A stretch of 44,459 bases of DNA from an uncultured Candidatus Hydrogenedens sp. (GCA_902574205.1 CACGMS010000009.1:1-44459), one strand, 5' to 3'. Positions 9,032 to 17,696 are shown, counted from the stretch's first letter. Numbers and translations: made by a program. Notes: generated by a model from the sequence alone, not told the origin.

Positions 9032-9444
9032 AGCGTTTTGTCTTTGGACTAGAAACGCTTCGCCGTCTCCGTATTCAAAAACGCCGTGAGGCCGAGATTG
9101 AACTGGGTAAGATCTCTGCGCTCTGCCAGCAAATCGTTCAAGCTATGCAAGATACGCAAAATCAAATCGCTGCAGGTCCACAAACCTTGGAACCAGAATG
9201 GATCATTCAGGAGCAGGCATACCTTGCTCGTCTGAAGTCTAATTTGGAGCAAATGGCGTCAGAATTGCTTGACTCGCGCCGAATTGAGGCAAATTGGCGC
9301 CAGGCGCTCTCTTTTGCTCAACAGCAAGAAGAGATCGTTGAGAATTTGCGCGACGCACAGTGGAAGCGTTGGCGAAAGGCGATGCTCAAAGAGGAGCAAA
9401 AGGTCTTGGATGACCTGCCTAAACGTCGCCACAAAAAAATATAA
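9028..9444 (+). CDS. fliJ: FliJ-like export chaperone/stalk protein
   Basis: FliJ is the coiled-coil stalk of the FliI export ATPase and escorts chaperones. The 138-residue product is nearly all helix with many charged residues. It opens MKRFVFGLETLRRLRIQKRREAEIELG, close to the family start pattern (F.L..LL..R...E). No signal peptide or membrane segment is visible. It overlaps fliA by ATGA and is the last gene before a sigma-54 promoter. FliJ is poorly conserved, so the call rests on length, coiled coil, N-terminal pattern and context. Confidence 0.8.
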   Translation: MKRFVFGLETLRRLRIQKRREAEIELGKISALCQQIVQAMQDTQNQIAAGPQTLEPEWIIQEQAYLARLKSNLEQMASELLDSRRIEANWRQALSFAQQQEEIVENLRDAQWKRWRKAMLKEEQKVLDDLPKRRHKKI

Positions 9445-9474
9445 AAAAGGCCTAAACATTCTGGATTTCTGGGG

Positions 9475-9490
9475 TTGGCACGCACTTTGC
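9475..9490 (+). promoter_or_regulatory. Sigma-54 (-24/-12) promoter before flgF
   Basis: TTGGCACGCACTTTGC matches the RpoN consensus TGGCAC-N5-TTGC with the GG and GC dinucleotides exactly 12 bases apart (9477 and 9489). It lies in the 69-base gap between fliJ and flgF. Transcription would start about 12 bases downstream, very close to the GAGGAGG ribosome-binding site at 9503-9509. It should drive the rod/ring block flgF to flgJ and would require an enhancer-binding protein of the FleQ/FlrC type, not present in this window. Confidence 0.9.
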
Positions 9491-9513
9491 CTCTTTGATG
9501 TCGAGGAGGTATT

Positions 9514-10272
9514 ATGGCTGACGGAATTTGGACAGCACTGAGTGGTTTACGCATGCGCCAGCAACGCATGGAAAACCTAGCCAACCGTTTAGCCAATACC
9601 AACACCGTTGGCTTTCGTCGTCAGGTTCATCTGAGCCGTGAACATCGAAGTTCTCCCGAGCATGTCATTGTTGAGCAAGCACCCGCAGACATGACGTTGC
9701 GTCATCTTCCTGGCGATCATGTGATGGTACGTGCCGATGGCACCCAGATTCGCGAGGAAGAAGGTGCGATGAATCGCACGGGCCGACCTCTCGATTTGGC
9801 TCTTCAAGGGGTTAAGGGATATTTTGTGGTTCAAGGCGAAAATGCCGAAGAAATGCTCACTCGAGACGGTCGCTTTCGACTATCCAATGAGGGGCAACTG
9901 CAAACCCTTGATGGAGTACCGGTTCTTGGCGACGCCGGACCCATTAGTTTGCCTCAAGATACTGATCTTCAACAAATTGCAGTCTTAGCCACGGGTGCAA
10001 TTCAAGTGGGTGATACCGTTGTCGGTAAATTGCGACTTGGTTATGCCGAGCCTCATACCCTCGAAGCAGTTGGAAACAATCGCTACAAGACCGGCGAAAT
10101 TACAGCGGTTGAGGACGTTGAAGTGGCGCAAGGATATCAGGAACAGAGCACTGTAAACGCCGTCAAAGCGATGGTTGATTTGATCGATACACACCGTAGT
10201 TTCGACGCCAATATGAAGTTGGTCAGCAGCTACAAAGAACTGGACCAAGAAGCGATTCAGCTTCTCAAGTAA
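9514..10272 (+). CDS. flgF: Flagellar proximal-rod protein FlgF
   Basis: FlgF is a rod protein of the flagellar basal body. The 252-residue product has the rod/hook N-terminal motif (ADGIWTALSGLRMRQQRMENLANRLANTNTVGF) and a C-terminal helix ending in KLVSSYKELDQEAIQLL, both needed for export and assembly. The core includes GYFVVQGENAEEMLTRDGRF. FlgF and FlgG are paralogues; this one is first in the pair and the more divergent, which fits FlgF. The ribosome-binding site GAGGAGG is 4 bases from the ATG. Confidence 0.9.
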   Translation: MADGIWTALSGLRMRQQRMENLANRLANTNTVGFRRQVHLSREHRSSPEHVIVEQAPADMTLRHLPGDHVMVRADGTQIREEEGAMNRTGRPLDLALQGVKGYFVVQGENAEEMLTRDGRFRLSNEGQLQTLDGVPVLGDAGPISLPQDTDLQQIAVLATGAIQVGDTVVGKLRLGYAEPHTLEAVGNNRYKTGEITAVEDVEVAQGYQEQSTVNAVKAMVDLIDTHRSFDANMKLVSSYKELDQEAIQLLK

Positions 10273-10288
10273 TCATAAGGAGTAAGGA

Positions 10289-11074
10289 ATGCTTCGAGCA
10301 CTGCACATCGCAGCCACGGGTATGGATGCCCAAGAAAAGAAGATGGATGTGACATCCAATAACTTGGCGAATGTTAACACCAATGGATACAAAAAGGGGC
10401 GCGCCGAATTTCAGGACCTTTTGTACCAAACGGTCAAAGCGCCTGGAACCTCGACCGGTCAAGGTACTGAGAGCCCAAGCGGGATTCAGGTGGGTTTAGG
10501 AACGCGCCATGTCAGCACACGGCGTGACTTCTCACAGGGTAGCTTCACTCAAACTGGCAATACCTATGATTTAGCTATCGAAGGTGAGGGGTTCTTTCAG
10601 GTCACTCAGCCGAGTGGTGAGGTTGGCTTTACACGAGCGGGTAACTTTACCGTCGATAATCAGGGCCGTATGGTGACGCCGGATGGCTTTCCCATGGAGC
10701 CACAGGTTGTACTTCCGCCTGATACGATCACCATGACGATCGCTGCTAATGGGATCGTATCCGTGCTTCAGGCCGGTCAAACACAGGCAACAGAACTTGG
10801 GCAAATTCAGCTCGCCCGATTTACGAACCCAGGCGGACTTCGAGCGTTGGGGCGTAACCTTTTGCAGCAGACCAATGCATCGGGTCAGGCGGTGGTTGGT
10901 AATCCGGGTGATACCGGTATCGGATCACTGTCTCAGGGCTTTATTGAGACCAGTAACGTGAATGTTGTTGAAGAGATGGTGAGCTTGATTGTCGGCCAGC
11001 GTTCTTATGAAGCGAATTCAAAAGTGATTACTGCCTCTGATGAGATGTTGCGTTCGGCAACGAATTTGCGCTGA
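10289..11074 (+). CDS. flgG: Flagellar distal-rod protein FlgG
   Basis: FlgG forms the distal rod that passes through the P and L rings. The 261-residue product is strongly canonical. It starts MLRALHIAATGMDAQEKKMDVTSNNLANVNTNGYKK, carries EGEGFFQV and GFTRAGNFTVD in the core, and ends with VNVVEEMVSLIVGQRSYEANSKVI. It follows flgF after 16 bases with an AAGGAG ribosome-binding site, and its stop overlaps the flgA start. Confidence 0.97.
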   Translation: MLRALHIAATGMDAQEKKMDVTSNNLANVNTNGYKKGRAEFQDLLYQTVKAPGTSTGQGTESPSGIQVGLGTRHVSTRRDFSQGSFTQTGNTYDLAIEGEGFFQVTQPSGEVGFTRAGNFTVDNQGRMVTPDGFPMEPQVVLPPDTITMTIAANGIVSVLQAGQTQATELGQIQLARFTNPGGLRALGRNLLQQTNASGQAVVGNPGDTGIGSLSQGFIETSNVNVVEEMVSLIVGQRSYEANSKVITASDEMLRSATNLR

Positions 11075-11976
11075 TGATTACTGCATTCACTTTTACAGCT
11101 TTAGTTATTTTACCAACTCAAATTGTAGTTGGAGAAGGCAAGGTAACCGCAGCCGACCTGGTCGGCGAATCAGCAGTTACTCTTGGCGATGTGCGCCGCA
11201 TGCAAGAAATCGGTTTGGGCGCAGCACCTGCAGCCGGGCAGATCCGCCGCATCAACGGTGCCTATCTGAGACGCTTATTGCGCGCCGCCAAGGTCACTGA
11301 TGTGCGCGTCCCAGCGCAATTAGAGCTTATTGGTAAGTCTGAGGTCATCAGTGCTTCTGATCAACTCCAAGCCATTACAGCGTACTTAAAGAAGCGCTTG
11401 GGAAAAGATGGTCAGATCAAGTCCGTTCGAGCCTTCCAGAACGTCACGGATTTTAAGGTTCCACCGGGGGCTCGAATTGCTCTGGTTACACCTGTTGGTC
11501 AGAACCCGTTTCGTGCGCGCTCAAGTTTTAAACTTGAGGTTCGTAGGCGTGGACAATTGGTCCTGAGACGATACCCTCAGGTTCTTATCGAGGGACAGGC
11601 TAACGTGCACGTTGTGCGTCAGAGTATTTCAGCCCGTCAGGAGATCGGCGCTGACGATTTGGGTTCTGAAACCGTCCCTTTAAGTCGGGTTCCTGCTCAG
11701 GCGCTGGGGCGTTTTCGTTGGGTTGGAATGCTGGCGAAGCAAAGGTTGTCGGTTGGGCGTATTTTGTCCCGTAACGACTTGAAGTCTCCCCCAGTTGTTC
11801 ATCGTGGTCAGCGTGTTCGCATTGAATTACGACAAGATAGCGTCTCGGTAACGACGGCTGGAGAAGCTTTAGCTGACGCTGCTGTTGGACAACAAGTCAC
11901 CGTTCGTAATCTGGCGAGCGGTCGACGATTGCAGGCTTGGGTGCGTGGTCCAGGGCTTGTGGAGGTCACCCCATGA
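11074..11976 (+). CDS. flgA: P-ring assembly chaperone FlgA
   Basis: FlgA is a periplasmic chaperone for assembly of FlgI into the P ring. The product has an N-terminal hydrophobic export signal (MITAFTFTALVILPTQIVV). Its C-terminal part has the SAF-type domain with VRQSISARQEIGADDLGSETVPLSRVP and a GRILSRNDLKSPPVVHRGQ block typical of FlgA. At 300 residues it is longer than the E. coli protein (about 219), as in many proteobacteria outside the enterics. It sits between flgG and flgH with 1- to 4-base overlaps. Confidence 0.9.
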   Translation: MITAFTFTALVILPTQIVVGEGKVTAADLVGESAVTLGDVRRMQEIGLGAAPAAGQIRRINGAYLRRLLRAAKVTDVRVPAQLELIGKSEVISASDQLQAITAYLKKRLGKDGQIKSVRAFQNVTDFKVPPGARIALVTPVGQNPFRARSSFKLEVRRRGQLVLRRYPQVLIEGQANVHVVRQSISARQEIGADDLGSETVPLSRVPAQALGRFRWVGMLAKQRLSVGRILSRNDLKSPPVVHRGQRVRIELRQDSVSVTTAGEALADAAVGQQVTVRNLASGRRLQAWVRGPGLVEVTP

Positions 11977-12665
11977 CTCGCCTAATCCCTGTTGTTGCTC
12001 TGTTGCTAACGAGTTGCGTCAAGCATATTGAAAGTTACGCCCCTCGACAGCGTGATTGGTCGAAAGTGGAGACCAGGCGTTTGGATAACGCTCAGGAAGC
12101 GCAGCCGTCGCCGGGAAGTCTTTTTGTCGATGATGGTGACGATCTCTTTGCCTATCGTCGCGCCACTCGCACCGGTGACGTGCTGACTGTTCGCATCGAC
12201 GAGCAGAGCCTAGCAGACGGTGAAGCCAATACGAAACTGGATCGACAAAGCTCGTACCAAGCGGGTGTCTCAGCGATGCTTGGATTAATGAATCAACTCG
12301 CCACTGCTGACGATCGCATCACGCCGGCGACCATGGCGAATGCGACCACAACATCCAAGTTCAAAGGCGCAGGTTCGAGCGATCGAACGACCTCAGTTCA
12401 GGCGACCATTCCCGCGGTAGTCGTGGGCAGAAACCGTTCTGGGCTTTTGCGTATTGAAGGTCATCGTGTGATTCAAGTGAATCAAGAAGAACACCATTTC
12501 TATATTTCGGGATTGGTGCGTCGTGACGATATTAATGACCAAAACGAAATACCGTCGGCGCGCATTGCCGAGGCGGAAATGGAATTTACCGGCCGAGGCA
12601 GCCTAACCAACCAAGCGCGACAGGGTTGGTTTCATGGCGTTCTTGATGTGATCTGGCCCTTTTAG
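11973..12665 (+). CDS. flgH: Flagellar L-ring lipoprotein FlgH
   Basis: FlgH forms the outer-membrane L ring. The ORF track start at 11937 is inside flgA; ATG 11973 overlaps the flgA stop and gives a lipoprotein signal, MTRLIPVVALLLTSC, with lipobox LLTS-C. The mature protein has the family segments SLFVDDGDDLFAYRRATRTGDVLTVRI and NRSGLLRIEGHRVIQVNQEEHHFYISGLVRRDDI. It ends in MEFTGRGSLTNQARQGW, the usual FlgH tail. The product is 230 residues, a normal length. Confidence 0.95.
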   Translation: MTRLIPVVALLLTSCVKHIESYAPRQRDWSKVETRRLDNAQEAQPSPGSLFVDDGDDLFAYRRATRTGDVLTVRIDEQSLADGEANTKLDRQSSYQAGVSAMLGLMNQLATADDRITPATMANATTTSKFKGAGSSDRTTSVQATIPAVVVGRNRSGLLRIEGHRVIQVNQEEHHFYISGLVRRDDINDQNEIPSARIAEAEMEFTGRGSLTNQARQGWFHGVLDVIWPF

Positions 12666-12673
12666 AGGTGGTT

Positions 12674-13768
12674 ATGCGTTTCTTTGTCTTTGTGTTCGCC
12701 ATTGTGATCTCGGTTCCGGCAGAAGGAGCTCGTCTCAAAGAGCTCGCCTCGTTTGAGGGCGTGCGAGCCAACCATCTCACTGGCTACGGTCTGGTCGTGG
12801 GCTTGAACGGGCAGGGTGATAACGACTCGGCACGATTTACCGTCAAGAGTTTGGCAGCACTCATGCAGCGTCAAGGCGTCAACGTCTCTGAACGGGAGAT
12901 TCGTGTTAAAAATGTAGCCGCAGTGATGGTGACCACCAAATTACCCGCCTTTGCCCGTCCCGGGCAAAAGCTCGATGTTTCAGTCTCTTCAACGGGTAAC
13001 GCGAAGAGTCTTCAGGGGGGAACCTTATTGCTGACGCGGCTCAAGGGCGCGGACGGTCGTGTCTATGCTTTGGTTCAGGGGCCCTTAACGATTGGTGGTT
13101 TTTCTCTGGGCGGCGGCGGCGGTGGGGGTAACCAAACGCAAAAGAATCACCCGACCGTAGGATCCATACCGGGCGGTGCCATTGTTGAGCGAGCGGCGCC
13201 ACGGAGCTTGGCGTCAGGACAGCCCTTGCGAATTCAATTGCATCGCCCCGATTTTACCACCGCAGCGCGCGTCGCTAAGGTGATTAATGAAGCATTGGGT
13301 AGTCGCTCTGCTCGAGCGATGGACCCAGGGAGCATTCAGGTTCAGCTGCCTGAGCGTTTTGAGGGGCGACCCGTTGAGTTGATTGCAGGAATTGAAAATC
13401 TTCAGGTTCAAAAAGATGCCGTGGCTCGAGTGATTGTTAATGAACGCACGGGGACGATCGTCATGGGTGAAGGCGTTCGCATCAGCACAGTAGCGATCAG
13501 CCACGGGAATTTAGTGTTGCAGGTGGAAGCCGATCAAAAAGTAGTTCAACCCAATGCGTTTGCCGAGGGCGAAGTGCAGACTCAAACCAACCAGACGGTT
13601 ACGGTCACAGAGCAAAGCAGTGGGCTTGCGGTGGTCAAACAAGGCGCCACGTTGGGACGGGTGGTACGTGCTTTGAATGCGCTCGGTGTGAGCACGCGCG
13701 ATCTGATTGCTATTTTACAGGCGATGCGGACCGCAGGAGCGCTTGAGGCGGAGCTTGAGGTTCTATGA
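12674..13768 (+). CDS. flgI: Flagellar P-ring protein FlgI
   Basis: FlgI forms the periplasmic P ring around the rod. The ORF track starts at GTG 12668; I prefer ATG 12674, which gives the signal peptide MRFFVFVFAIVISVPAEG and has AGAGG a few bases upstream. The mature protein begins with the hallmark GVRANHLTGYGLVVGLNGQGDND and later VSSTGNAKSLQGGTLLLTRLKGADG. It ends with RAGALEAELEVL-type family residues. Length 364 fits. A run of glycines (LGGGGGGGN) sits in a loop that is variable in the family. Confidence 0.95.
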   Translation: MRFFVFVFAIVISVPAEGARLKELASFEGVRANHLTGYGLVVGLNGQGDNDSARFTVKSLAALMQRQGVNVSEREIRVKNVAAVMVTTKLPAFARPGQKLDVSVSSTGNAKSLQGGTLLLTRLKGADGRVYALVQGPLTIGGFSLGGGGGGGNQTQKNHPTVGSIPGGAIVERAAPRSLASGQPLRIQLHRPDFTTAARVAKVINEALGSRSARAMDPGSIQVQLPERFEGRPVELIAGIENLQVQKDAVARVIVNERTGTIVMGEGVRISTVAISHGNLVLQVEADQKVVQPNAFAEGEVQTQTNQTVTVTEQSSGLAVVKQGATLGRVVRALNALGVSTRDLIAILQAMRTAGALEAELEVL

Positions 13769-14496
13769 AGACGTCAATGTCTGATTTAGCGACTTATCAA
13801 CGCGCTTCGGCGACGCAGACGCAGGCTGAAAATCAGTTAAAGGCGGGTGGTGTTGAAGCGGCTGCTAAGGCCTTTGAGGCGATGTTTATTAAGATGCTTC
13901 TCGATGCCATGCCGGAACCCGAGGACAGCGCAGTCTCTGGCGGTTTTGGTGGTGGTGTCTGGCGGGATATGTTGCATCAGGAGTATGCCGACCAGGCCGC
14001 TAAACAACAAGGTTTTGGCATCGCTGAAGCGATTGTTCGGCAAATGGGCGATCGACAACCTGTGACGCCGACGGAGCCTTTGACACCCATCCTCGGTGAC
14101 CTAAGGCGCACCAGCGCGTTCGGTCCGCGTGTTCATCCGATCACCGGTGTTCATCATCATCACACCGGGGTCGATTATGCAGCGCCCACTGGAACACCCG
14201 TTCGCTCGGTACTCGATGCAGAAGTTGTTTTCGCAGGTCCAAAGGGTGGCTATGGTCAGCTGGTTGAATTAAGACATGCCGATGGAACGACCACTCGATA
14301 CGCTCACTTGGATCGAATCGATGTCTCGCTCGGTCAGCGCCTTGCGCGTGGTGACCTCCTTGGAACGGTCGGTTCAACAGGCCAAAGTACGGGGCCGCAC
14401 TTACATTTCGAAGTGCGTCAAGGCGGTCAACCTATTGATCCGGAGCCATTTTTGAGGGCACAAGGTGCTGGGTTGGCCGTGCGCTCAGCCGACTGA
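13765..14496 (+). CDS. flgJ: FlgJ-like rod-capping domain fused to M23 peptidase
   Basis: The N-terminal third (about residues 32-95) is a FlgJ rod-binding domain: AKAFEAMFIKMLLDAMPEP followed by GGGVWRDMLHQEYADQAAKQQGFGIAEAIV. The C-terminal half is an M23 zinc metallopeptidase with HTGVD at residues 133-137 and HLHFE at 212-216, both metal-ligand motifs intact, and the family block AAPTGTPVRSVLDAEVVFAG. In E. coli FlgJ the second domain is a glucosaminidase; here an endopeptidase presumably opens the peptidoglycan for the rod. There is no signal peptide, consistent with export by the flagellar system itself. It overlaps flgI by 4 bases. Confidence 0.9.
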   Translation: MKTSMSDLATYQRASATQTQAENQLKAGGVEAAAKAFEAMFIKMLLDAMPEPEDSAVSGGFGGGVWRDMLHQEYADQAAKQQGFGIAEAIVRQMGDRQPVTPTEPLTPILGDLRRTSAFGPRVHPITGVHHHHTGVDYAAPTGTPVRSVLDAEVVFAGPKGGYGQLVELRHADGTTTRYAHLDRIDVSLGQRLARGDLLGTVGSTGQSTGPHLHFEVRQGGQPIDPEPFLRAQGAGLAVRSAD

Positions 14497-14684
14497 GCGA
14501 CTAATTCGATAAAGATCTTGAGTCTTTGGACCGTTGTTTGGGCTGAGGCAAGACCAGTCGATCCTCTACGACCCTACAGGGTCGTGAATTAAAAACTAAA
14601 GCCGCCCGACAGATGCGTCGTAGAGCGGTGTGAACAGTCTTGCGCGAAGCCATGGAAGGCTAAGCGTAATGGGAGGAGGGGAAG
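14497..14684 (+). other. Intergenic region flgJ-flgM with perfect inverted repeat
   Basis: This 188-base gap has no supported gene. It holds a perfect inverted repeat at 14568-14585 (ACGACCCT-AC-AGGGTCGT) that could form a 7- to 8-bp hairpin. It is followed by an A-rich rather than T-rich stretch, so it is not a convincing intrinsic terminator. A strong ribosome-binding site (GGGAGGAGGGG) precedes flgM. A promoter for flgM is expected here, but I see no good sigma-28 or sigma-54 match. Confidence 0.5.
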
Positions 14685-14996
14685 ATGAGTATCGACTCCT
14701 TAGGAAAAACCACCGGGGTGCCGAAGGCGGCTTCCGCGGTCGAGCGTAAAGAGGGGCTGGCTGCCCCGAAAGCGGTCGAGGGTGCATCAGCTTCGCGTGT
14801 AGATTTAAGCGTGAAGCGATTCGAAGGTGCAATCAAAGCAGCTACCAAAGAGTTGACTGCTTCGGATGAGGCTCGTCTCGACGCGCTTCGCCAACAGATT
14901 GCTTCCGGCGAATATGCCCTAAACCCAGCTGATATTGCGCGCTCGATCATGGAGGACCGTGCCTTTTTCTCATCGCTAAATAGCGATAAGGAGTAG
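14685..14996 (+). CDS. flgM: Anti-sigma-28 factor FlgM
   Basis: FlgM binds and inhibits FliA until the hook is complete and FlgM is exported. The 103-residue product has a disordered, Ala/Lys-rich N-terminal half. The conserved C-terminal sigma-binding part reads LDALRQQIASGEYALNPADIARSIMED. It has the size and composition usual for FlgM, and flgN-flgK-flgL follow immediately, the standard neighbourhood. The purine-rich ribosome-binding site is very strong. Confidence 0.9.
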   Translation: MSIDSLGKTTGVPKAASAVERKEGLAAPKAVEGASASRVDLSVKRFEGAIKAATKELTASDEARLDALRQQIASGEYALNPADIARSIMEDRAFFSSLNSDKE

Positions 14997-14999
14997 GCT

Positions 15000-15293
15000 A
15001 TGTCTGCGGCCGGTCAACTCGCGGCCCTGTTGGTTAAAGAAGAAGCCGCCCTGCGTCGTGGTGACGCAGAGGCGGTCTTTCTTTTGGCGGGTGAAAAAGA
15101 AGCCTTAATCATAGCTTTGCGCGATGATCCTCCGTCTGAGGATGTACTGAGCGAGCTGATCGCGAAGAATCGCACCAATGGCATGCTGGCGCGCAGCGGC
15201 TTAGCGTTACTCAATCAAGTCCTGGGAAATCCCAGTTCCTATGGGCAAGATGGTCAGTCGCGCTCGGGTCAGATTTTAAGTGAGAGCGCTTAG
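15000..15293 (+). CDS. flgN: FlgN-like chaperone for FlgK/FlgL
   Basis: FlgN is the export chaperone for the hook-filament junction proteins, whose genes follow directly. The 97-residue product is predicted helical, with LAALLVKEEAALRRGDAEAVFLLAGEKEALI resembling the family start (L..LL..E...L..gd...l..l...K..L) and RTNGMLARSGLALLNQVLG resembling the C-terminal helix. It is shorter than the usual 130-150 residues. The call depends on context and helical pattern. Ribosome-binding site AAGGAG precedes ATG 15000. Confidence 0.75.
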   Translation: MSAAGQLAALLVKEEAALRRGDAEAVFLLAGEKEALIIALRDDPPSEDVLSELIAKNRTNGMLARSGLALLNQVLGNPSSYGQDGQSRSGQILSESA

Positions 15294-15295
15294 TC

Positions 15296-16723
15296 ATGGC
15301 GATTCGCGGTTCATTTACGACGCTGAGTATTGGGCGAAATAGTCTGCTCGCTCATCGAACAGCGCTGGATTCAGTGGGTCACAATCTCGCGAATGCTGGT
15401 GTCGAAGGATATACTCGCCAGCGCGCTCATTATTCACCTTTACCGGGTAGCTCGAGCGCTATCGGTTCCTTGGGTAGTGGTGTTCGAATCGATACGATTC
15501 AACGCATGGGTCATAGCTTAGTTGAGCGCCGTTTAGATCAAGATGCCTCCGACCAAAATGAGGCGCAGGCTCGGCTCAACTTTCTTAGCCAAATTGAAGT
15601 GGTTTACACCGATGAATCTTGGGGTATTTCCACGGGTATGACCGCATTTTTCAATAGTTTTAGAGATCTGAGTCGCAACCCAGGATCGATGGTTCAGCGC
15701 GCCGAGGTCGTGGCGCGAGCTGGTGATCTATCCCGTCGATTTCAAACGGCGGCTGATCGCATTGAGTCCTTACGTTCGGATCTTGATGCTGAATTATCAG
15801 CTCATGCCTCCGAAATCACTCAGCTGTCTGCAACTGTTGCCGACTTAAATCGCGAGATTCTTGATATCGAATCCGAAGCTGGTGTTGCGAATGATTTGCG
15901 TGATCAGCGTCAGCGCGTTGTTCGTCGTATCGCTGAGTTGGTTCAGATTCGCTCACACACGGACGCTCAGGGTCATGTCATTGTGCAGATGAGCAGTGGT
16001 CATACACTGGTTTCGGGTCGTCGGTCGGGCATCTTAAGTACGCGTTCGAACCCAAACAATAATGGTTTAGCGTCAATTATCTACACCGATGCCGACGGGA
16101 CGAAGCCTGCCGATGTGACCGATGCAGTGATCGGCGGGGAACTCGGTGGTAAGCTCAATGCTCGGGACCAAGTCACCAATCAGATCCTCAATCAACTCGA
16201 CGGACTCGCTTTTTCCTTAGTCGAAGCGGTCAACAATCAGCATCGAGCAGGCTTTGGTTTGGCGGTTGGAGGAAACCCGCCGACCGATCAACAAAACTTC
16301 TTTAGCGCTCTTGCGGGTGTGCCGGGCGCTGCGCAGTCGATAGAAATTGATCCAGCAGTTCTTGCTGATGCGAGTTTGGTTGCCGCATCGTCGACCGCTA
16401 ATGGTTCGCCTGGAAACAATGAAAATGCGCTAGCGCTTGCTGCAATCGAAGAGGCAACGGTGATCAATGGTAGCCGGCCTCACGATTATTGGTCGGATCA
16501 AGTTCGTCGTGTGGGTGATCAAGTGGCTCGGGCGAAACGCGACAGTGATAACTACGATGCACGCATGGAGCAAAGTACGGCACTTCGTGAAGCTTTGTCC
16601 GGTGTAAGTGTCGACGAAGAACTCGCCGAGCTCGTTAAGGTTCAAACCTCGTTTGAAGCATCAGCTAAGGTCATCACAACAGCCGATGAAATGCTTCAAG
16701 CCATTTTGAATATGAAGAGGTAA
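15296..16723 (+). CDS. flgK: Hook-filament junction protein 1 FlgK
   Basis: FlgK is the first junction protein between hook and filament. The product opens with the hook-family helix (TTLSIGRNSLLAHRTALDSVGHNLANAGVEGYTRQR). It has FlgK-typical segments such as FFNSFRDLSRNPGSMVQRAEVVARAGDLSRRF and DLRDQRQRVVRRIAELV, and ends VSVDEELAELVKVQTSFEASAKVITTADEML. Length 475 is within the family range. It starts 2 bases after flgN. Confidence 0.96.
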   Translation: MAIRGSFTTLSIGRNSLLAHRTALDSVGHNLANAGVEGYTRQRAHYSPLPGSSSAIGSLGSGVRIDTIQRMGHSLVERRLDQDASDQNEAQARLNFLSQIEVVYTDESWGISTGMTAFFNSFRDLSRNPGSMVQRAEVVARAGDLSRRFQTAADRIESLRSDLDAELSAHASEITQLSATVADLNREILDIESEAGVANDLRDQRQRVVRRIAELVQIRSHTDAQGHVIVQMSSGHTLVSGRRSGILSTRSNPNNNGLASIIYTDADGTKPADVTDAVIGGELGGKLNARDQVTNQILNQLDGLAFSLVEAVNNQHRAGFGLAVGGNPPTDQQNFFSALAGVPGAAQSIEIDPAVLADASLVAASSTANGSPGNNENALALAAIEEATVINGSRPHDYWSDQVRRVGDQVARAKRDSDNYDARMEQSTALREALSGVSVDEELAELVKVQTSFEASAKVITTADEMLQAILNMKR

Positions 16724-16726
16724 GTC

Positions 16727-17626
16727 ATGGTTTTTAGAGTGACTCATAGCGCTTCGCATATTCGCCGAGTTGCAGCGATGAATCGCACGCTTGGCGCTAT
16801 GGATCGAGTAGAGCGTCAGTTGAGCAGCGGGCGCCGGTTTGAGCGTCCCGGAGAAGATCCAGAAGCTGCAGCTCGAGTTTTGCGAATTGGACGAAAGCAA
16901 GGCGATATTAAGACCTACACCGCTAACGTGGAGGCAGGCCGCGGTATGCTGAGTCGGTCAGAGTCTGCGGTCGTTGCGTTGACAGGTGTGTTAAATTCTG
17001 CGCGTTCACTGGCGCTGAAAATGTCGGATAGCTTTTATGATGGGGAGCGGACGGGGCAGGTCAACCTTGCGAACGGTTTGATTGATTCGGCTTTGGATCT
17101 ACTTAATACAACTTACGACGATATGTATGTCTTTGGTGGTCATCAAAATGGCCAACCGCCATATGAGTTAGACAATACCGGTGCTCCGCAATTCAATGGT
17201 GATGACGGCTTGATGGAGCTTGACGTATCCGATGGTGCACGGTCCGTTGTGACCATCGATGCTACGTTTCATTTCAATGGAAGTGGCGGCGGTGAAAACA
17301 TCATGGAGTTGTTAGGGGAGTTACGAGACCAGATGGCGGCAGATAGTCAAGGCGGCGTCGCCGCGACGCTCGATCGATTTGAGACGGCTGTTGCGCAGTT
17401 GAGTCAGACCACATCGCAAATAGGAACCTTGTACCAACGGCTTGAGGTTCATGAGAACGTCAATGAGGTTCAAGATGTCGAGCTGGAGCGGTTGCGCAGC
17501 ATCGTTGAAGATACCAATTATGCAGACGCAGCAGCGACCATGAGTCTGCGTCAGACCGCTTATCAGGCAAGTCTCGCGGCGACGTCCCGCGTGCAAGGGA
17601 TAAGCCTTCTGAATTACATGCGTTGA
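16727..17626 (+). CDS. flgL: Hook-filament junction protein 3 FlgL
   Basis: FlgL is the flagellin-like second junction protein. The 299-residue product has an N-terminal flagellin-type D0/D1 helix (VERQLSSGRRFERPGEDPEAAARVLRIGR). It also carries DLLNTTYDDMYVFGGHQNGQPPYELD, the characteristic FlgL signature (iFgG), and ends DTNYADAAATMSLRQTAYQASLAATSRVQGISLLNYM. It follows flgK by 3 bases; a 70-base gap separates it from csrA. Confidence 0.95.
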   Translation: MVFRVTHSASHIRRVAAMNRTLGAMDRVERQLSSGRRFERPGEDPEAAARVLRIGRKQGDIKTYTANVEAGRGMLSRSESAVVALTGVLNSARSLALKMSDSFYDGERTGQVNLANGLIDSALDLLNTTYDDMYVFGGHQNGQPPYELDNTGAPQFNGDDGLMELDVSDGARSVVTIDATFHFNGSGGGENIMELLGELRDQMAADSQGGVAATLDRFETAVAQLSQTTSQIGTLYQRLEVHENVNEVQDVELERLRSIVEDTNYADAAATMSLRQTAYQASLAATSRVQGISLLNYMR

Positions 17627-17696
17627 TCGGGTGTAGACCTTTAATCGTTTAACAGGTTAGCCCAGCGTCACACTTGAAGATGATAACGAAAAGACA

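Noticed and set aside
14526-14541. Sigma-54-like TTGGACCGTTGTTTGG before flgM
   Set aside because: The -24 GG is present, but the -12 element ends GG instead of GC and the -24 box lacks GGCAC; too weak to call.
14568-14585. Perfect inverted repeat after flgJ as a terminator
   Set aside because: Stem is good, but no T run follows on either strand; kept only as an inverted repeat in the intergenic entry.
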